Positions 1 to 6,705 of a stretch of DNA of 28,488 nucleotides are shown piece by piece. Each line of letters starts with the position of its first letter. The first letter of the stretch is position 1. The position numbers and the translations under genes were made by a program. The DNA comes from a virus: IMG/VR virus record IMGVR_UViG_3300044993_000114, positions 1 to 28,488 of that record; one strand, 5' to 3'. The notes below the pieces were generated by a model. That model was not told the origin of the DNA. It saw only the letters and a program-made list of their open reading frames with translations, and did no database searches.

Positions 1-30
1 CGAGTTATCAACCAACGAGTTATCAACCAA
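1..30. repeat. 15-bp perfect tandem repeat (two copies) at the window edge
   Basis: The unit CGAGTTATCAACCAA occurs twice back to back (1-15 and 16-30), immediately before the ribosome-binding site of the first gene. More copies may lie to the left of the window. It could be the end of an upstream gene, an operator, or slippage. The function is unknown. Confidence 0.8.
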
Positions 31-42
31 GGAGCAAACCTC

Positions 43-1113
43 ATGTCTGAAGTTACCTTTGGCACTACCGTTTCTCTCGAAGAAGCAGCTACCCTCATTC
101 GCACGTGTAGGGACAATCGGTTTTTCCTGCGGGGGGAACCGGGCATTGGCAAGTCGAGCATCATGGGGCTTCTGGAGAACCACTTCGGAGATGCCTATGC
201 CTATGCCTACTTCGACTGTGCGCAGAAGGACCTCGGCGACATTGCCATGCCGAGCCTCAATCGGGAGAAGCGCGTAACCGAATATTTCCCTAACGCGGTT
301 TTGCAATTGCAGACCGGCAAGCCGGTCGTCATCATGCTCGATGAGTTCACCAAGGCCCCGCAGCCCGTACAGAACATGCTGCATCCGCTGCTCGAAGCAC
401 GTAACCCGCGTTTGGGTGACATCCCCCTGCCTAGTGGCAGCATCGTGTTCCTGACTGGCAACATGGCGACCGATGGTGTGGGTGACAACATCAAGGCTCA
501 CACCCTTAACCGAGTTACGGTTATCACAGTGCGCAAGCCGACCGCCGATGAGTGGCTCAAGTGGGCTGTCAACAACGACATCGACCCTGTCGTCATGGCG
601 TGGGTCAACCAGTTCCCGCACGCGCTGGAGTCCTATATGGACAGCGATCAGGACAGCAACCCTTACATCTTCAACCCCAAGAAGATGCAGACCGCTTTCG
701 TGTCGCCTCGCTCGCTCCAGCTTGCCAGCAATATCCTCAAGCAGCGTGAGCACCTCACGTCCAACGCCCTGCTCGCAGCCATTATCGGCACTATCGGTGA
801 GGCTGGTGCGCGCGACCTTCACGCCTTCGTGGAGTATCAGGATACGCTTCCGACGTGGCAGAGCATCATTGCCGATCCGAAAGGGGCTCGCCTTCCGCAG
901 TCGCCCGGAGCCTGCGCGGTGCTCGTGTTTGGTGCCATTGCGCGCGTGGACAAGACGACGATCACACCTTTCATCGAGTATCTCGAACGCATGGAGCCCG
1001 AGTGGCAAGCGGTGTTTTTTATTAACATGGTTAAGGACCTGTCTAAGCAGCGAATCCTTACCGGCACTCGCGCTTTTGGGGCTTGGTGCCAAAAAAACAT
1101 GGATGTGCTGTGA
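43..1113 (+). CDS. MoxR-like AAA+ ATPase
   Basis: This is an AAA+ ATPase of the MoxR type, a family that usually works as a chaperone or remodelling enzyme with a VWA-domain partner. Walker A is GEPGIGKSS at residues 31-39, Walker B is VVIMLDE at 95-101, and sensor 1 ends in Asn140 within VFLTGN. The length of 356 residues is normal for the family. The start is supported by GGAGCAAAC at 31-39, four bases before the ATG. The next gene, 15 bases downstream, encodes a HExxH/VWA protein, which is the expected partner. In phages the substrate of this pair is unknown. It may remodel a host or phage complex during infection, but that is inference. The family assignment is secure and the biological role is not. 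Confidence 0.88.
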   Translation: MSEVTFGTTVSLEEAATLIRTCRDNRFFLRGEPGIGKSSIMGLLENHFGDAYAYAYFDCAQKDLGDIAMPSLNREKRVTEYFPNAVLQLQTGKPVVIMLDEFTKAPQPVQNMLHPLLEARNPRLGDIPLPSGSIVFLTGNMATDGVGDNIKAHTLNRVTVITVRKPTADEWLKWAVNNDIDPVVMAWVNQFPHALESYMDSDQDSNPYIFNPKKMQTAFVSPRSLQLASNILKQREHLTSNALLAAIIGTIGEAGARDLHAFVEYQDTLPTWQSIIADPKGARLPQSPGACAVLVFGAIARVDKTTITPFIEYLERMEPEWQAVFFINMVKDLSKQRILTGTRAFGAWCQKNMDVL

Positions 1114-1128
1114 GAAAGGAGCAAACCA

Positions 1129-2373
1129 ATGACGAGTATCAGTCCTGAACGCCGACTGAAGAAGGTCGTAATCGCCCTTATCCGTGACTCGCTGTTTGCT
1201 GACCTGTCTGGCATCCTTATGCTGGGCAAGAAAGAAGTGGTGGATGACATCCCCACAGCCTGCACCGATGGGCGAGACGAGTTCTACGGCAGAAAGTTCA
1301 TCGAGAGGCTGGACGATAAGAGCCTTGCCTTTGTCGTAGTGCACGAAGCCTTGCACAAGGCGGGCAGACATCTCCACACGTGGGGAAAGCTCCACAAGGA
1401 AGACCCACAGCTTGCTAACCAAGCTATGGATTACTGGGTTAACCTCACCATCATCAACCGTGACCCGAGTGGCAGCATGGTGACCATGCCCAAGGAGGGT
1501 GGAAAGGAGATTGGCCTCTACGACCGCCGCTTTGCCAATATGAGCATCAAGCAAATCTTCGACATTCTCAAGCGCGAGAAACATGAACGTGGAAGCAGTG
1601 GAAGCAGCGGAAGCAGTGGAAGCAGCGGAAGCAGCGGAAGCAGTGGAAGCAGCGGAAGCAGCGGAAGCGGCAATTTTGATGAGCATGATTGGGAAGGTGC
1701 CAAGAGCCTCTCGAAAGAAGAAGTTGAAAAGCTGGCCAAGGAAGTAGACCAAGCTCTTCGGCAAGGTCAGATTGCTGCAGCCAAGATGCACGGCAATCGA
1801 GGTGGTAACCGACACCGTTACCTCGACGAGCTGCTCAATCCGAAGGTTGACTGGCGGCAAGAGCTGCGGGAGTTTGTATCTGCCACTTGTGCAGGGCGTG
1901 ACTTCTCCTCGTGGCGCAGACCTAACCGACGGTTTCTGTCGCACGATATCATCATGCCCAGCTTGGTGTCCGAGCGTGTGGGCCGCATGGTGATTGGCGT
2001 GGATACGTCAGGGTCCGTTAGCGGACCGGAGCTTACCCGGTTCCTTTCCGAGGTCGTGGCAATCGCCGAAACCGTTAACCCGGATAAGGTCGACCTCATC
2101 TACTGGGATGCAGCGGTGGCAGGCCATGAGGTATACAACAGCGGCACACTCGCTACGCTCTTGAACAGCACCAAGCCTGCAGGTGGTGGGGGAACTGACC
2201 CCACCTGCGTTTCCGAATATCTCGATAAGCACGCTATCAAGCCAGAGTGCGTCATCATGTTCACAGACGGCCATGTACCTAGCTGGGGTAAGTGGGACGT
2301 GCCAGTGCTCTGGGCTATCCACGGAAATAACAAGGCTACCGCACCTGTCGGGAAGACGATTCACGTAGACTGA
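1129..2373 (+). CDS. DUF2201-like putative metallopeptidase with C-terminal VWA-like domain
   Basis: The N-terminal part carries a zinc-protease-like HEALH motif at residues 72-76. The C-terminal part is a VWA-like domain beginning with VIGVDTSGS, where D292-x-S-G-S296 is the MIDAS metal-binding signature. The layout matches proteins annotated as putative metallopeptidase plus VWA-like domain (DUF2201 type), which commonly accompany MoxR ATPases. The two parts are joined by a low-complexity Gly/Ser linker at about residues 155-181, encoded by nine 9-bp repeats. The start has GGAGCAAAC at 1118-1126. It sits 15 bases after the AAA ATPase gene and 24 bases before the next, so the genes are surely co-transcribed. 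Whether the HExxH site is catalytic cannot be told from sequence. Confidence 0.8.
   Translation: MTSISPERRLKKVVIALIRDSLFADLSGILMLGKKEVVDDIPTACTDGRDEFYGRKFIERLDDKSLAFVVVHEALHKAGRHLHTWGKLHKEDPQLANQAMDYWVNLTIINRDPSGSMVTMPKEGGKEIGLYDRRFANMSIKQIFDILKREKHERGSSGSSGSSGSSGSSGSSGSSGSSGSGNFDEHDWEGAKSLSKEEVEKLAKEVDQALRQGQIAAAKMHGNRGGNRHRYLDELLNPKVDWRQELREFVSATCAGRDFSSWRRPNRRFLSHDIIMPSLVSERVGRMVIGVDTSGSVSGPELTRFLSEVVAIAETVNPDKVDLIYWDAAVAGHEVYNSGTLATLLNSTKPAGGGGTDPTCVSEYLDKHAIKPECVIMFTDGHVPSWGKWDVPVLWAIHGNNKATAPVGKTIHVD
1591..1671 (+). repeat. nine tandem 9-bp repeats encoding a (GSS)n linker
   Basis: Nine consecutive 9-bp units, GGAAGCAGT or GGAAGCAGC and a last GGAAGCGGC, encode the Gly-Ser-Ser linker of the DUF2201/VWA protein. 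The alternating T/C third bases suggest that blocks of units were duplicated. Because each unit is in frame, copy number can change by slippage without breaking the gene. Confidence 0.95.
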
Positions 2374-2397
2374 ACAAACCAAGAAAGGAGCAAACCA

Positions 2398-3255
2398 ATG
2401 AGCATTTCCAATTCCGCAATTCTGGTCGAGCTGAATATCAGCGTATGGACAGGTCAGCGCATAGACCGTGCTGTGACCGACAAGGTTACCAGCGAGGCCA
2501 AGGCATCCGCAGATGCGGGACAGTTCAAGAAGAACCTGACCGCAGGCACTACCTTGCGCAAGGAAATTGCTGACTACGCGGCCCTGTGCCGCACGTGGCA
2601 CAATAGTCGAACCATGCCATGGTCGGACCGTGGTCCGCGCCTGCTGCCTACGTCAATGTTTTTCGACTACAAGAGCGAGGCTAACGCGCGTGAGGCCATC
2701 TTCATGTCCAAAGTCGATGCGTTTTGCGACGCATATCCGCAATTGCTGCGTGATGCCCCGCTCCATCTGGGGGAGCTGTTTGACCCCTCGGACTACCCGA
2801 GTGTGGACGAGGTGCGCAGCAAGTTCGGCTTCAATCTGGTGTTCTCCCCTGTCCCAGAATCCGGTGATTTCCGTATTGAGGCAAGCGATATCGAGCTTCA
2901 AGAGCTGCGCGAGCAATACGAAGCCGCTTACGAAAACCGGGTTAAGGAGGCGATGCAGTCAGCATGGGACAAGGTGCACGACATGCTGACCAGAATGTCC
3001 GAGAAGCTGACAGAACCGGAAGGAGAGGGTGCCAAACCCAAACTGTTCCACAGCACTTTCCTGACCAACGTTCAAGATTTGTGCGGGCTGCTGACACATT
3101 TCAACATTACCAAGGACCCAAAACTTGAGGAAGCGCGTCGTACGCTTGAGCGAATTATTGCCGGTGTGGATATCGAAGACGTGCGCAAGGACATCGGCAC
3201 CCGCATGGACCTCAAAGCGAAGGTCGACGCTGCGCTTTCTCAATTCGATTGGTAA
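2398..3255 (+). CDS. conserved phage protein of unknown function, third gene of the MoxR/VWA cluster
   Basis: This 285-residue soluble protein has no motif that I recognise. It is predicted to be largely helical, with charged stretches at about residues 165-205 that could form a coiled coil. There is no signal peptide or membrane segment. The start is supported by GGAGCAAAC at 2387-2395. It lies 24 bases after the VWA gene and 14 bases before the next, so it belongs to the MoxR/VWA transcription unit and may be a third component or the target adaptor of that pair. That role is inferred only from position. Confidence 0.7.
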   Translation: MSISNSAILVELNISVWTGQRIDRAVTDKVTSEAKASADAGQFKKNLTAGTTLRKEIADYAALCRTWHNSRTMPWSDRGPRLLPTSMFFDYKSEANAREAIFMSKVDAFCDAYPQLLRDAPLHLGELFDPSDYPSVDEVRSKFGFNLVFSPVPESGDFRIEASDIELQELREQYEAAYENRVKEAMQSAWDKVHDMLTRMSEKLTEPEGEGAKPKLFHSTFLTNVQDLCGLLTHFNITKDPKLEEARRTLERIIAGVDIEDVRKDIGTRMDLKAKVDAALSQFDW

Positions 3256-3269
3256 AGAGGAGCAAACAT

Positions 3270-4136
3270 ATGCGCAAGGTTCTTATCCCCATGAATGTCC
3301 CTAATGCTTTTCGTGAGTGCGACGAGCATAGGAAGGATGATACGGAAAATATCAACCCCAAAGTGGATCCGTTTCTCGTTCCACTGCTAACCAAGTTAAG
3401 CTTGAAGCGTCCAACATGGACCTTTGTGTTCGACTGTCCCCCCAACTTAGACGACAATTACACAGGGTACGTATACAACAACTTTACTATCATGGACGGC
3501 GACGAAAAGCTTGGGTGTGTCTGTAAGGATGTCAAACGATACCCTACGAGGGTTAACAGGTTTTTAATTGGCTGCCCCCGTCTGAAAGAGCGCCATAACT
3601 ACAAAAGACCTGCTTACACAAAGGATATCAACAAAGCCGTCAGACTGATTTTAGATAATATGTATCGTATGACGGCAGCCGAGTTTGTTCAGAAAGTCGG
3701 ACAGAATGCCTACGGAAACTTTAGAGATAAACTATGGAAATACAGCCACGAACACGACCGGGTTAGACACGCGGCCCTTCCTGCACTCATAAACTTCGCG
3801 ATAGACAATTCTGATTTATTCAAAGCCCAATACCCATCTATGGCGCATACATTGGATGAGCTGATAAAAACAAACTCTGATGCGGTTATGGCTGATAAGT
3901 TGGAAAAGCTTATGAGCGGCAGAAAAGTTATACTTCTCGCCGAGCGAGACGGCAAAATCTACATGTGGCGCAAAGGAGACACAAACTCCGTTACCACATG
4001 CCCTATTAACGAACTTTCGGACCATTACAAGCAGGCTGTCGGTATGCTCAAGCTGGTGGAGGACGACACACTCATACCGGATGTTGGATATCGGGCAGAT
4101 AGCAACGTCTTTCTGGTTTTTGATGGAGCCTCTTGA
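3270..4136 (+). CDS. hypothetical protein, end of the first cluster
   Basis: This is a 288-residue protein with no recognised domain. The ATG at 3270 is preferred because it follows GGAGCAAAC at 3259-3267. The frame is also open from a TTG at 3249, but that would overlap the previous gene and ignore the ribosome-binding site. Codon use is more AT-rich than in neighbouring genes (many AAA, TTA and ATA codons), so it may have a different origin from the genes around it. It ends inside the -35 box of the next promoter: TTGACA starts at 4133, overlapping the TGA stop. Confidence 0.65.
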   Translation: MRKVLIPMNVPNAFRECDEHRKDDTENINPKVDPFLVPLLTKLSLKRPTWTFVFDCPPNLDDNYTGYVYNNFTIMDGDEKLGCVCKDVKRYPTRVNRFLIGCPRLKERHNYKRPAYTKDINKAVRLILDNMYRMTAAEFVQKVGQNAYGNFRDKLWKYSHEHDRVRHAALPALINFAIDNSDLFKAQYPSMAHTLDELIKTNSDAVMADKLEKLMSGRKVILLAERDGKIYMWRKGDTNSVTTCPINELSDHYKQAVGMLKLVEDDTLIPDVGYRADSNVFLVFDGAS

Positions 4137-4161
4137 CACTGTATAACCCGTAGTGTATGTT
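4133..4161 (+). promoter_or_regulatory. sigma70-type promoter (TTGACA, 17-bp spacer, TATGTT)
   Basis: A perfect -35 box TTGACA lies at 4133-4138 and a -10-like TATGTT at 4156-4161, with the optimal 17-bp spacing. The predicted transcript starts near 4168, about 19 bases before the ATG at 4187. The -35 region (CTCTTGACACTGT) is shared with the promoter at 13000-13028, and the -10 to start-codon distance is the same in both. Confidence 0.7.
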
Positions 4162-4186
4162 GCCCCTGCAATCGAGAAGCAGACTG

Positions 4187-4513
4187 ATGGCAGCTACACC
4201 TGAGAAACGTGTCAAGAGCAAGGTAGTGGGCGTTCTTAAGGACGAGGGCGCCTACTATTTCTTCCCCGCCACGCATGGCTATGGCCGTAGTGGCGTCCCT
4301 GACATTATCGCGTGTGTCAATGGGCGCTTTCTCGCCATTGAGTGCAAGGCTGGGGGCAACAAGCCTACAGCGCTACAAATTCGTGAGCTGGAGAACATAC
4401 GCCGCAATGGGGGCGTAGCTATTGTCGTAAATGAAGAGAATTGGGACACGGTGCGTAACCTAGTTAGGAATTTGAGGGAAGTGCAACATGAAACGCATCC
4501 TGATCGCCTGTGA
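4187..4513 (+). CDS. VRR-NUC domain nuclease (PD-(D/E)XK superfamily)
   Basis: This small 108-residue protein is essentially a bare VRR-NUC nuclease domain, a stand-alone form common in phages. The catalytic core is visible as GVPD at residues 36-39 and AIECK with E52 and K54, followed by Q64, which gives the D...ExK arrangement. The family is predicted to cut branched or structured DNA, a role that suits phage recombination or replication. The frame is open from an ATG at 4157, but that ATG lies inside the predicted -10 box, so the ATG at 4187 is chosen. Its 3' end overlaps the next gene by 26 bases, indicating translational coupling. Confidence 0.87.
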   Translation: MAATPEKRVKSKVVGVLKDEGAYYFFPATHGYGRSGVPDIIACVNGRFLAIECKAGGNKPTALQIRELENIRRNGGVAIVVNEENWDTVRNLVRNLREVQHETHPDRL

Positions 4514-4997
4514 GTATAGCGCTACCGTCCGCGATGCGTTTCGCGCGAGAGGGTTCGATGCGTGGTCGTGCAATCTGCTGCCAACCGACGGAGACCCGCG
4601 CTGGCAGAAACTGGATGAAGCCGCCGCGTTTTTTCGTGCGCTGTGGGATGCACCTATCGGGGCTGTGGCCATTGAAAACCCTGTCATGCACAAGTATGCC
4701 AAGGAGCGCATTGGGCTGCACCAGACGCAGACAATTCAGCCCTATCAATTCGGGCATCTGGAGCAAAAGGCGACGTGCCTGTGGCTGCGTGGACTGCCCA
4801 AACTGAAGCCAACAAGCGATCTCAAAGGAGCGCTAAAATCGCTCCCCGACAACCAACGTCAGCGGCTCCATTATCTGCCCCCGTCTGCTGATCGCTGGAA
4901 GCTCCGCTCGAAAACATACCAAGGGATCGCGGATGCGATGGCCGAGCAATGGGGCGACTACATCATGAAAGGAGAGAACCAATGTTCGAAGCAGTGA
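4488..4997 (+). CDS. DNA methyltransferase-like protein, internally deleted (catalytic segment missing)
   Basis: The first 35 residues (ILIACEYSATVRDAF, then an Asp-Ala-Trp-Ser-Cys stretch and LLPTDGDP) and the part from residue 38 on (ENP at 63-65, MHKYAKERIG, ATCLWLRGLP, RSKTYQGIADAMAEQW) match the ends of a phage protein family annotated as SAM-dependent or cytosine-type DNA methyltransferase. In members I know, the segment between these parts carries an HPPCT-type motif holding the likely catalytic Cys. Here residue 37 joins directly to residue 38 (GDP then RWQKLDEAAAFF), so that segment is absent, and the protein is 169 residues. The frame is intact, so this is a shortened but translated form, perhaps with a non-catalytic role. 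It overlaps both neighbours. Confidence 0.6.
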   Translation: MKRILIACEYSATVRDAFRARGFDAWSCNLLPTDGDPRWQKLDEAAAFFRALWDAPIGAVAIENPVMHKYAKERIGLHQTQTIQPYQFGHLEQKATCLWLRGLPKLKPTSDLKGALKSLPDNQRQRLHYLPPSADRWKLRSKTYQGIADAMAEQWGDYIMKGENQCSKQ

Positions 4998-5884
4998 CCG
5001 AAGCCGTCCGCAGGCTGTCCAAGGACGAGCGGACGGCCAGCAAAACGCTCGGCAAAGATGAGGCGCGTTTCCTTGTCGATGCCTACTATCAGATGCAGGA
5101 GAACCGCATCCGCGCCGATGCGCAGGTGCGCGAGATGGCCAAGGGCGGCGAACCGCACGAGGTGCTAGCGTGGTTGGCGGACATGAACCGGGTGCTGGAG
5201 AACCAGATTAAGCTCGCGCTCGATGTCTACTCGCTGTCCACGCCGGTCGGCCAGTGGATGCGCGCGCAGCTTGGTGTCGGACCCGTGATCGCCGCAGGGT
5301 TCCTCGCCCATCTTGACATCACCAAGGCTCCCGTTGCCGGTGCATTCTGGTCTTTTGCTGGCCTCGACCCCACGAAAGAGTGGCAGAAAGGGCAAAAGCG
5401 CCCTTGGAATGCGCAGCTGAAGACGTTGTGCTGGAAGCTGGGCGAGAGTTTCGTCAAGGTCAGCGGCAACCCCGATGCCTTCTACGGCCAGCTTTACAGG
5501 CAGCGGAAGGACTACGAGACGCGGCGGAATGAGGCGGGAGCCTATGCCGAGCAAGCGAGGGCGAAACTGGAGAAGTTCAGGATCGGCAAGGATACCCCTA
5601 CATATGCCCTCTACAGCAGCGGGAAACTGCCGCCTGCCCACATTCACGCGCGAGCCAAGCGTTATGCGGTCAAAATCTTCCTCTCGCACCTACACGAGGT
5701 GATGTATCGGGAGCACTACGGCTGCGCGCCGCCAAGGCCCTTTGCGGTCGAACATCTTGGCCATGCGCACGTCATTCCGGTTCCGCCGGGAAAGCCATAC
5801 TGCCAGACTGAAACAAACACCGGGAGCGAGCCATTAGCCAATACTGAAACAAAAAAATGGGAGCGAGCCGACGCGCGAGACTGA
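4982..5884 (+). CDS. IS110-family (Transposase_20-like) C-terminal domain protein lacking the DEDD nuclease domain
   Basis: This is a 300-residue protein. The helix-hairpin-helix-like stretch GVGPVIAAGFLAHLDI (about residues 98-113), then FWSFAGLDP at 122-130 and KRPWNAQLKTLCWKLG around 139-154, resembles the C-terminal domain of IS110/IS116/IS902 transposases. The N-terminal 90 residues are helical and show no RuvC-like DEDD domain, so this is not a complete IS110 transposase and no element ends are visible. The ATG at 4982 follows AAAGGAGAG and is preferred over an in-frame ATG at 4949. The start overlaps the upstream gene by 16 bases. The last 26 residues (TETNTGSEP, then TETKKWERA) are encoded by the first two units of the downstream repeat array, and the stop is formed by ACTGA of the third unit. 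This fits a domesticated protein tied to its repeat array. Confidence 0.72.
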   Translation: MFEAVTEAVRRLSKDERTASKTLGKDEARFLVDAYYQMQENRIRADAQVREMAKGGEPHEVLAWLADMNRVLENQIKLALDVYSLSTPVGQWMRAQLGVGPVIAAGFLAHLDITKAPVAGAFWSFAGLDPTKEWQKGQKRPWNAQLKTLCWKLGESFVKVSGNPDAFYGQLYRQRKDYETRRNEAGAYAEQARAKLEKFRIGKDTPTYALYSSGKLPPAHIHARAKRYAVKIFLSHLHEVMYREHYGCAPPRPFAVEHLGHAHVIPVPPGKPYCQTETNTGSEPLANTETKKWERADARD

Positions 5885-5978
5885 AACACCCACGCGAAGC
5901 GAGCCAACATGTCGGACTGAAACAAGCACTAGGAGCGAGCCAGACTTCCCGACTGAGGACAAGGCTTGGGAGCGAGCC
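5807..5978 (+). repeat. five-unit direct-repeat array with fixed 10-nt variable spacers
   Basis: Five units lie at 5807-5832, 5843-5869, 5880-5905, 5916-5941 and 5952-5978. Each is 26 or 27 bases: a 5' block ACTGAAACA (diverged in unit 5), a variable core of 6-7 bases, and a 3' block close to GGGAGCGAGCC. The four gaps are all exactly 10 bases and all different (ATTAGCCAAT, GACGCGCGAG, AACATGTCGG, AGACTTCCCG). A further 10 bases (ATAACGCGCG) after unit 5 lead into a decayed unit at about 5989-6014. A decayed unit may also precede the array, ending AAAGCC at 5796, exactly 10 bases before unit 1. The units are direct and not palindromic. The array overlaps the 3' end of the IS110-like gene and continues into non-coding DNA. 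The function is unknown. Confidence 0.9.
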
Positions 5979-6031
5979 ATAACGCGCGACAAGATATCAA
6001 GCGATTTGAGCGCCATTTACAGGAGAGACGC
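5885..6031. other. non-coding gap holding repeat units 3-5
   Basis: These 147 bases between the IS110-like gene and the next small gene contain most of units 3 to 5 and a decayed copy to about 6014, then the ribosome-binding site AGGAGAG at 6021. I see no open frame with a good start, no terminator and no clear promoter here. Any RNA from the array would be part of, or processed from, the operon transcript. Confidence 0.6.
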
Positions 6032-6160
6032 ATGCTGAAGACCTATTTCGAAATCCTCGGCGGGGCGCTGCTGCTGCTCGGCTGGTGGATGCTGCTCGGC
6101 CTGCTTTCGCTGGTTCCCGACGGCGGCCTGTGGGCCCAAATGATGGAGGTGCTGCCATGA
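6032..6160 (+). CDS. small single-span membrane protein
   Basis: This 42-residue protein is mostly one hydrophobic helix (about residues 8-28, GGALLLLGWWMLLGLLSLV). The ATG at 6032 is preceded by AGGAGAG with good spacing. An upstream in-frame ATG at 5966 lies inside the repeat array and has no ribosome-binding site. Its stop overlaps the ATG of the next gene (ATGA). The function is unknown. It could sit in the host inner membrane, but nothing identifies it as a holin or any other specific factor. Confidence 0.55.
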   Translation: MLKTYFEILGGALLLLGWWMLLGLLSLVPDGGLWAQMMEVLP

Positions 6161-6705
6161 CACGAGAGGAACTGCTTCTCGCGCTATATGAGCCGTGGAG
6201 GTACGACGAGCCTTACGATCTAATCGAGAGCGCGCGCGAACAGATCGAGGCAGACGGCAAACGCATCGCCGAGCTCAAGCAATGGAAGGCAGCAATCGAC
6301 GAAGTCTTGGTCTGCAATCACCTCGGCACTGCCGACGATTTTCCAAGCGCGAAGGTTGCATTGCAGCGGCTGATTGGTTGGGAGATTTCGATGGCTCTCG
6401 ATCCTAATATTTCCGTAGACGCGCGGTCGTTGCAGGCGAAAGCTACTGCTGAGCTTGAAGCTGAAAATGCCCGGTTGCGCGAAGCCTTGGTCAAAGAACG
6501 AGAACAGAACCTTTGGAATGCCTACCAAGCAGGCTACGAAAGCGACGGACGCTGGACGCATGTCGGTATGGCGGAGGGAGAATGGCTTGCTCGCGAATGC
6601 GGATTTGATCCAGCCATGCCAGACTATGATGCGGACGAAATCAAGGCGGCGATCCCAAAGGTGGCTCGCAAGGTGCTTGTAGACATACAACAAGAGGATG
6701 AATGA
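6157..6705 (+). CDS. hypothetical protein with predicted coiled coil
   Basis: This 182-residue protein is not recognised. A leucine-rich charged stretch around residues 93-122 (AELEAENARLREALVK) has coiled-coil character. The C-terminal part contains WTHVGMAEGEWLARECGFDP and ends in a charged tail. The ATG at 6157 overlaps the previous stop by ATGA, a typical coupled start. An in-frame ATG at 6085 would overlap the preceding gene heavily and is less likely. Confidence 0.6.
   Translation: MTREELLLALYEPWRYDEPYDLIESAREQIEADGKRIAELKQWKAAIDEVLVCNHLGTADDFPSAKVALQRLIGWEISMALDPNISVDARSLQAKATAELEAENARLREALVKEREQNLWNAYQAGYESDGRWTHVGMAEGEWLARECGFDPAMPDYDADEIKAAIPKVARKVLVDIQQEDE

Noticed and set aside
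1518-1739. - strand frame with leucine-proline repeats
   Set aside because: It is only the reverse reading of the (GSS)n repeat in the DUF2201/VWA gene.
4157-4186. Start of the VRR-NUC gene at 4157
   Set aside because: This ATG lies inside the predicted -10 box, so it would be at or before the transcript start. The ATG at 4187 fits the promoter geometry.
5308-5340. TTGACA inside the IS110-like gene as a promoter
   Set aside because: No -10-like hexamer lies at a suitable distance, and the match encodes conserved residues (Leu-Asp-Ile).
4982-5884. Complete IS110 insertion sequence
   Set aside because: The DEDD nuclease domain is missing, and the gene overlaps its upstream neighbour with no visible element ends.
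5807-5978. CRISPR array
   Set aside because: Repeats contain a variable core, spacers are only 10 nt, and no cas gene is near. It does not fit any CRISPR format.
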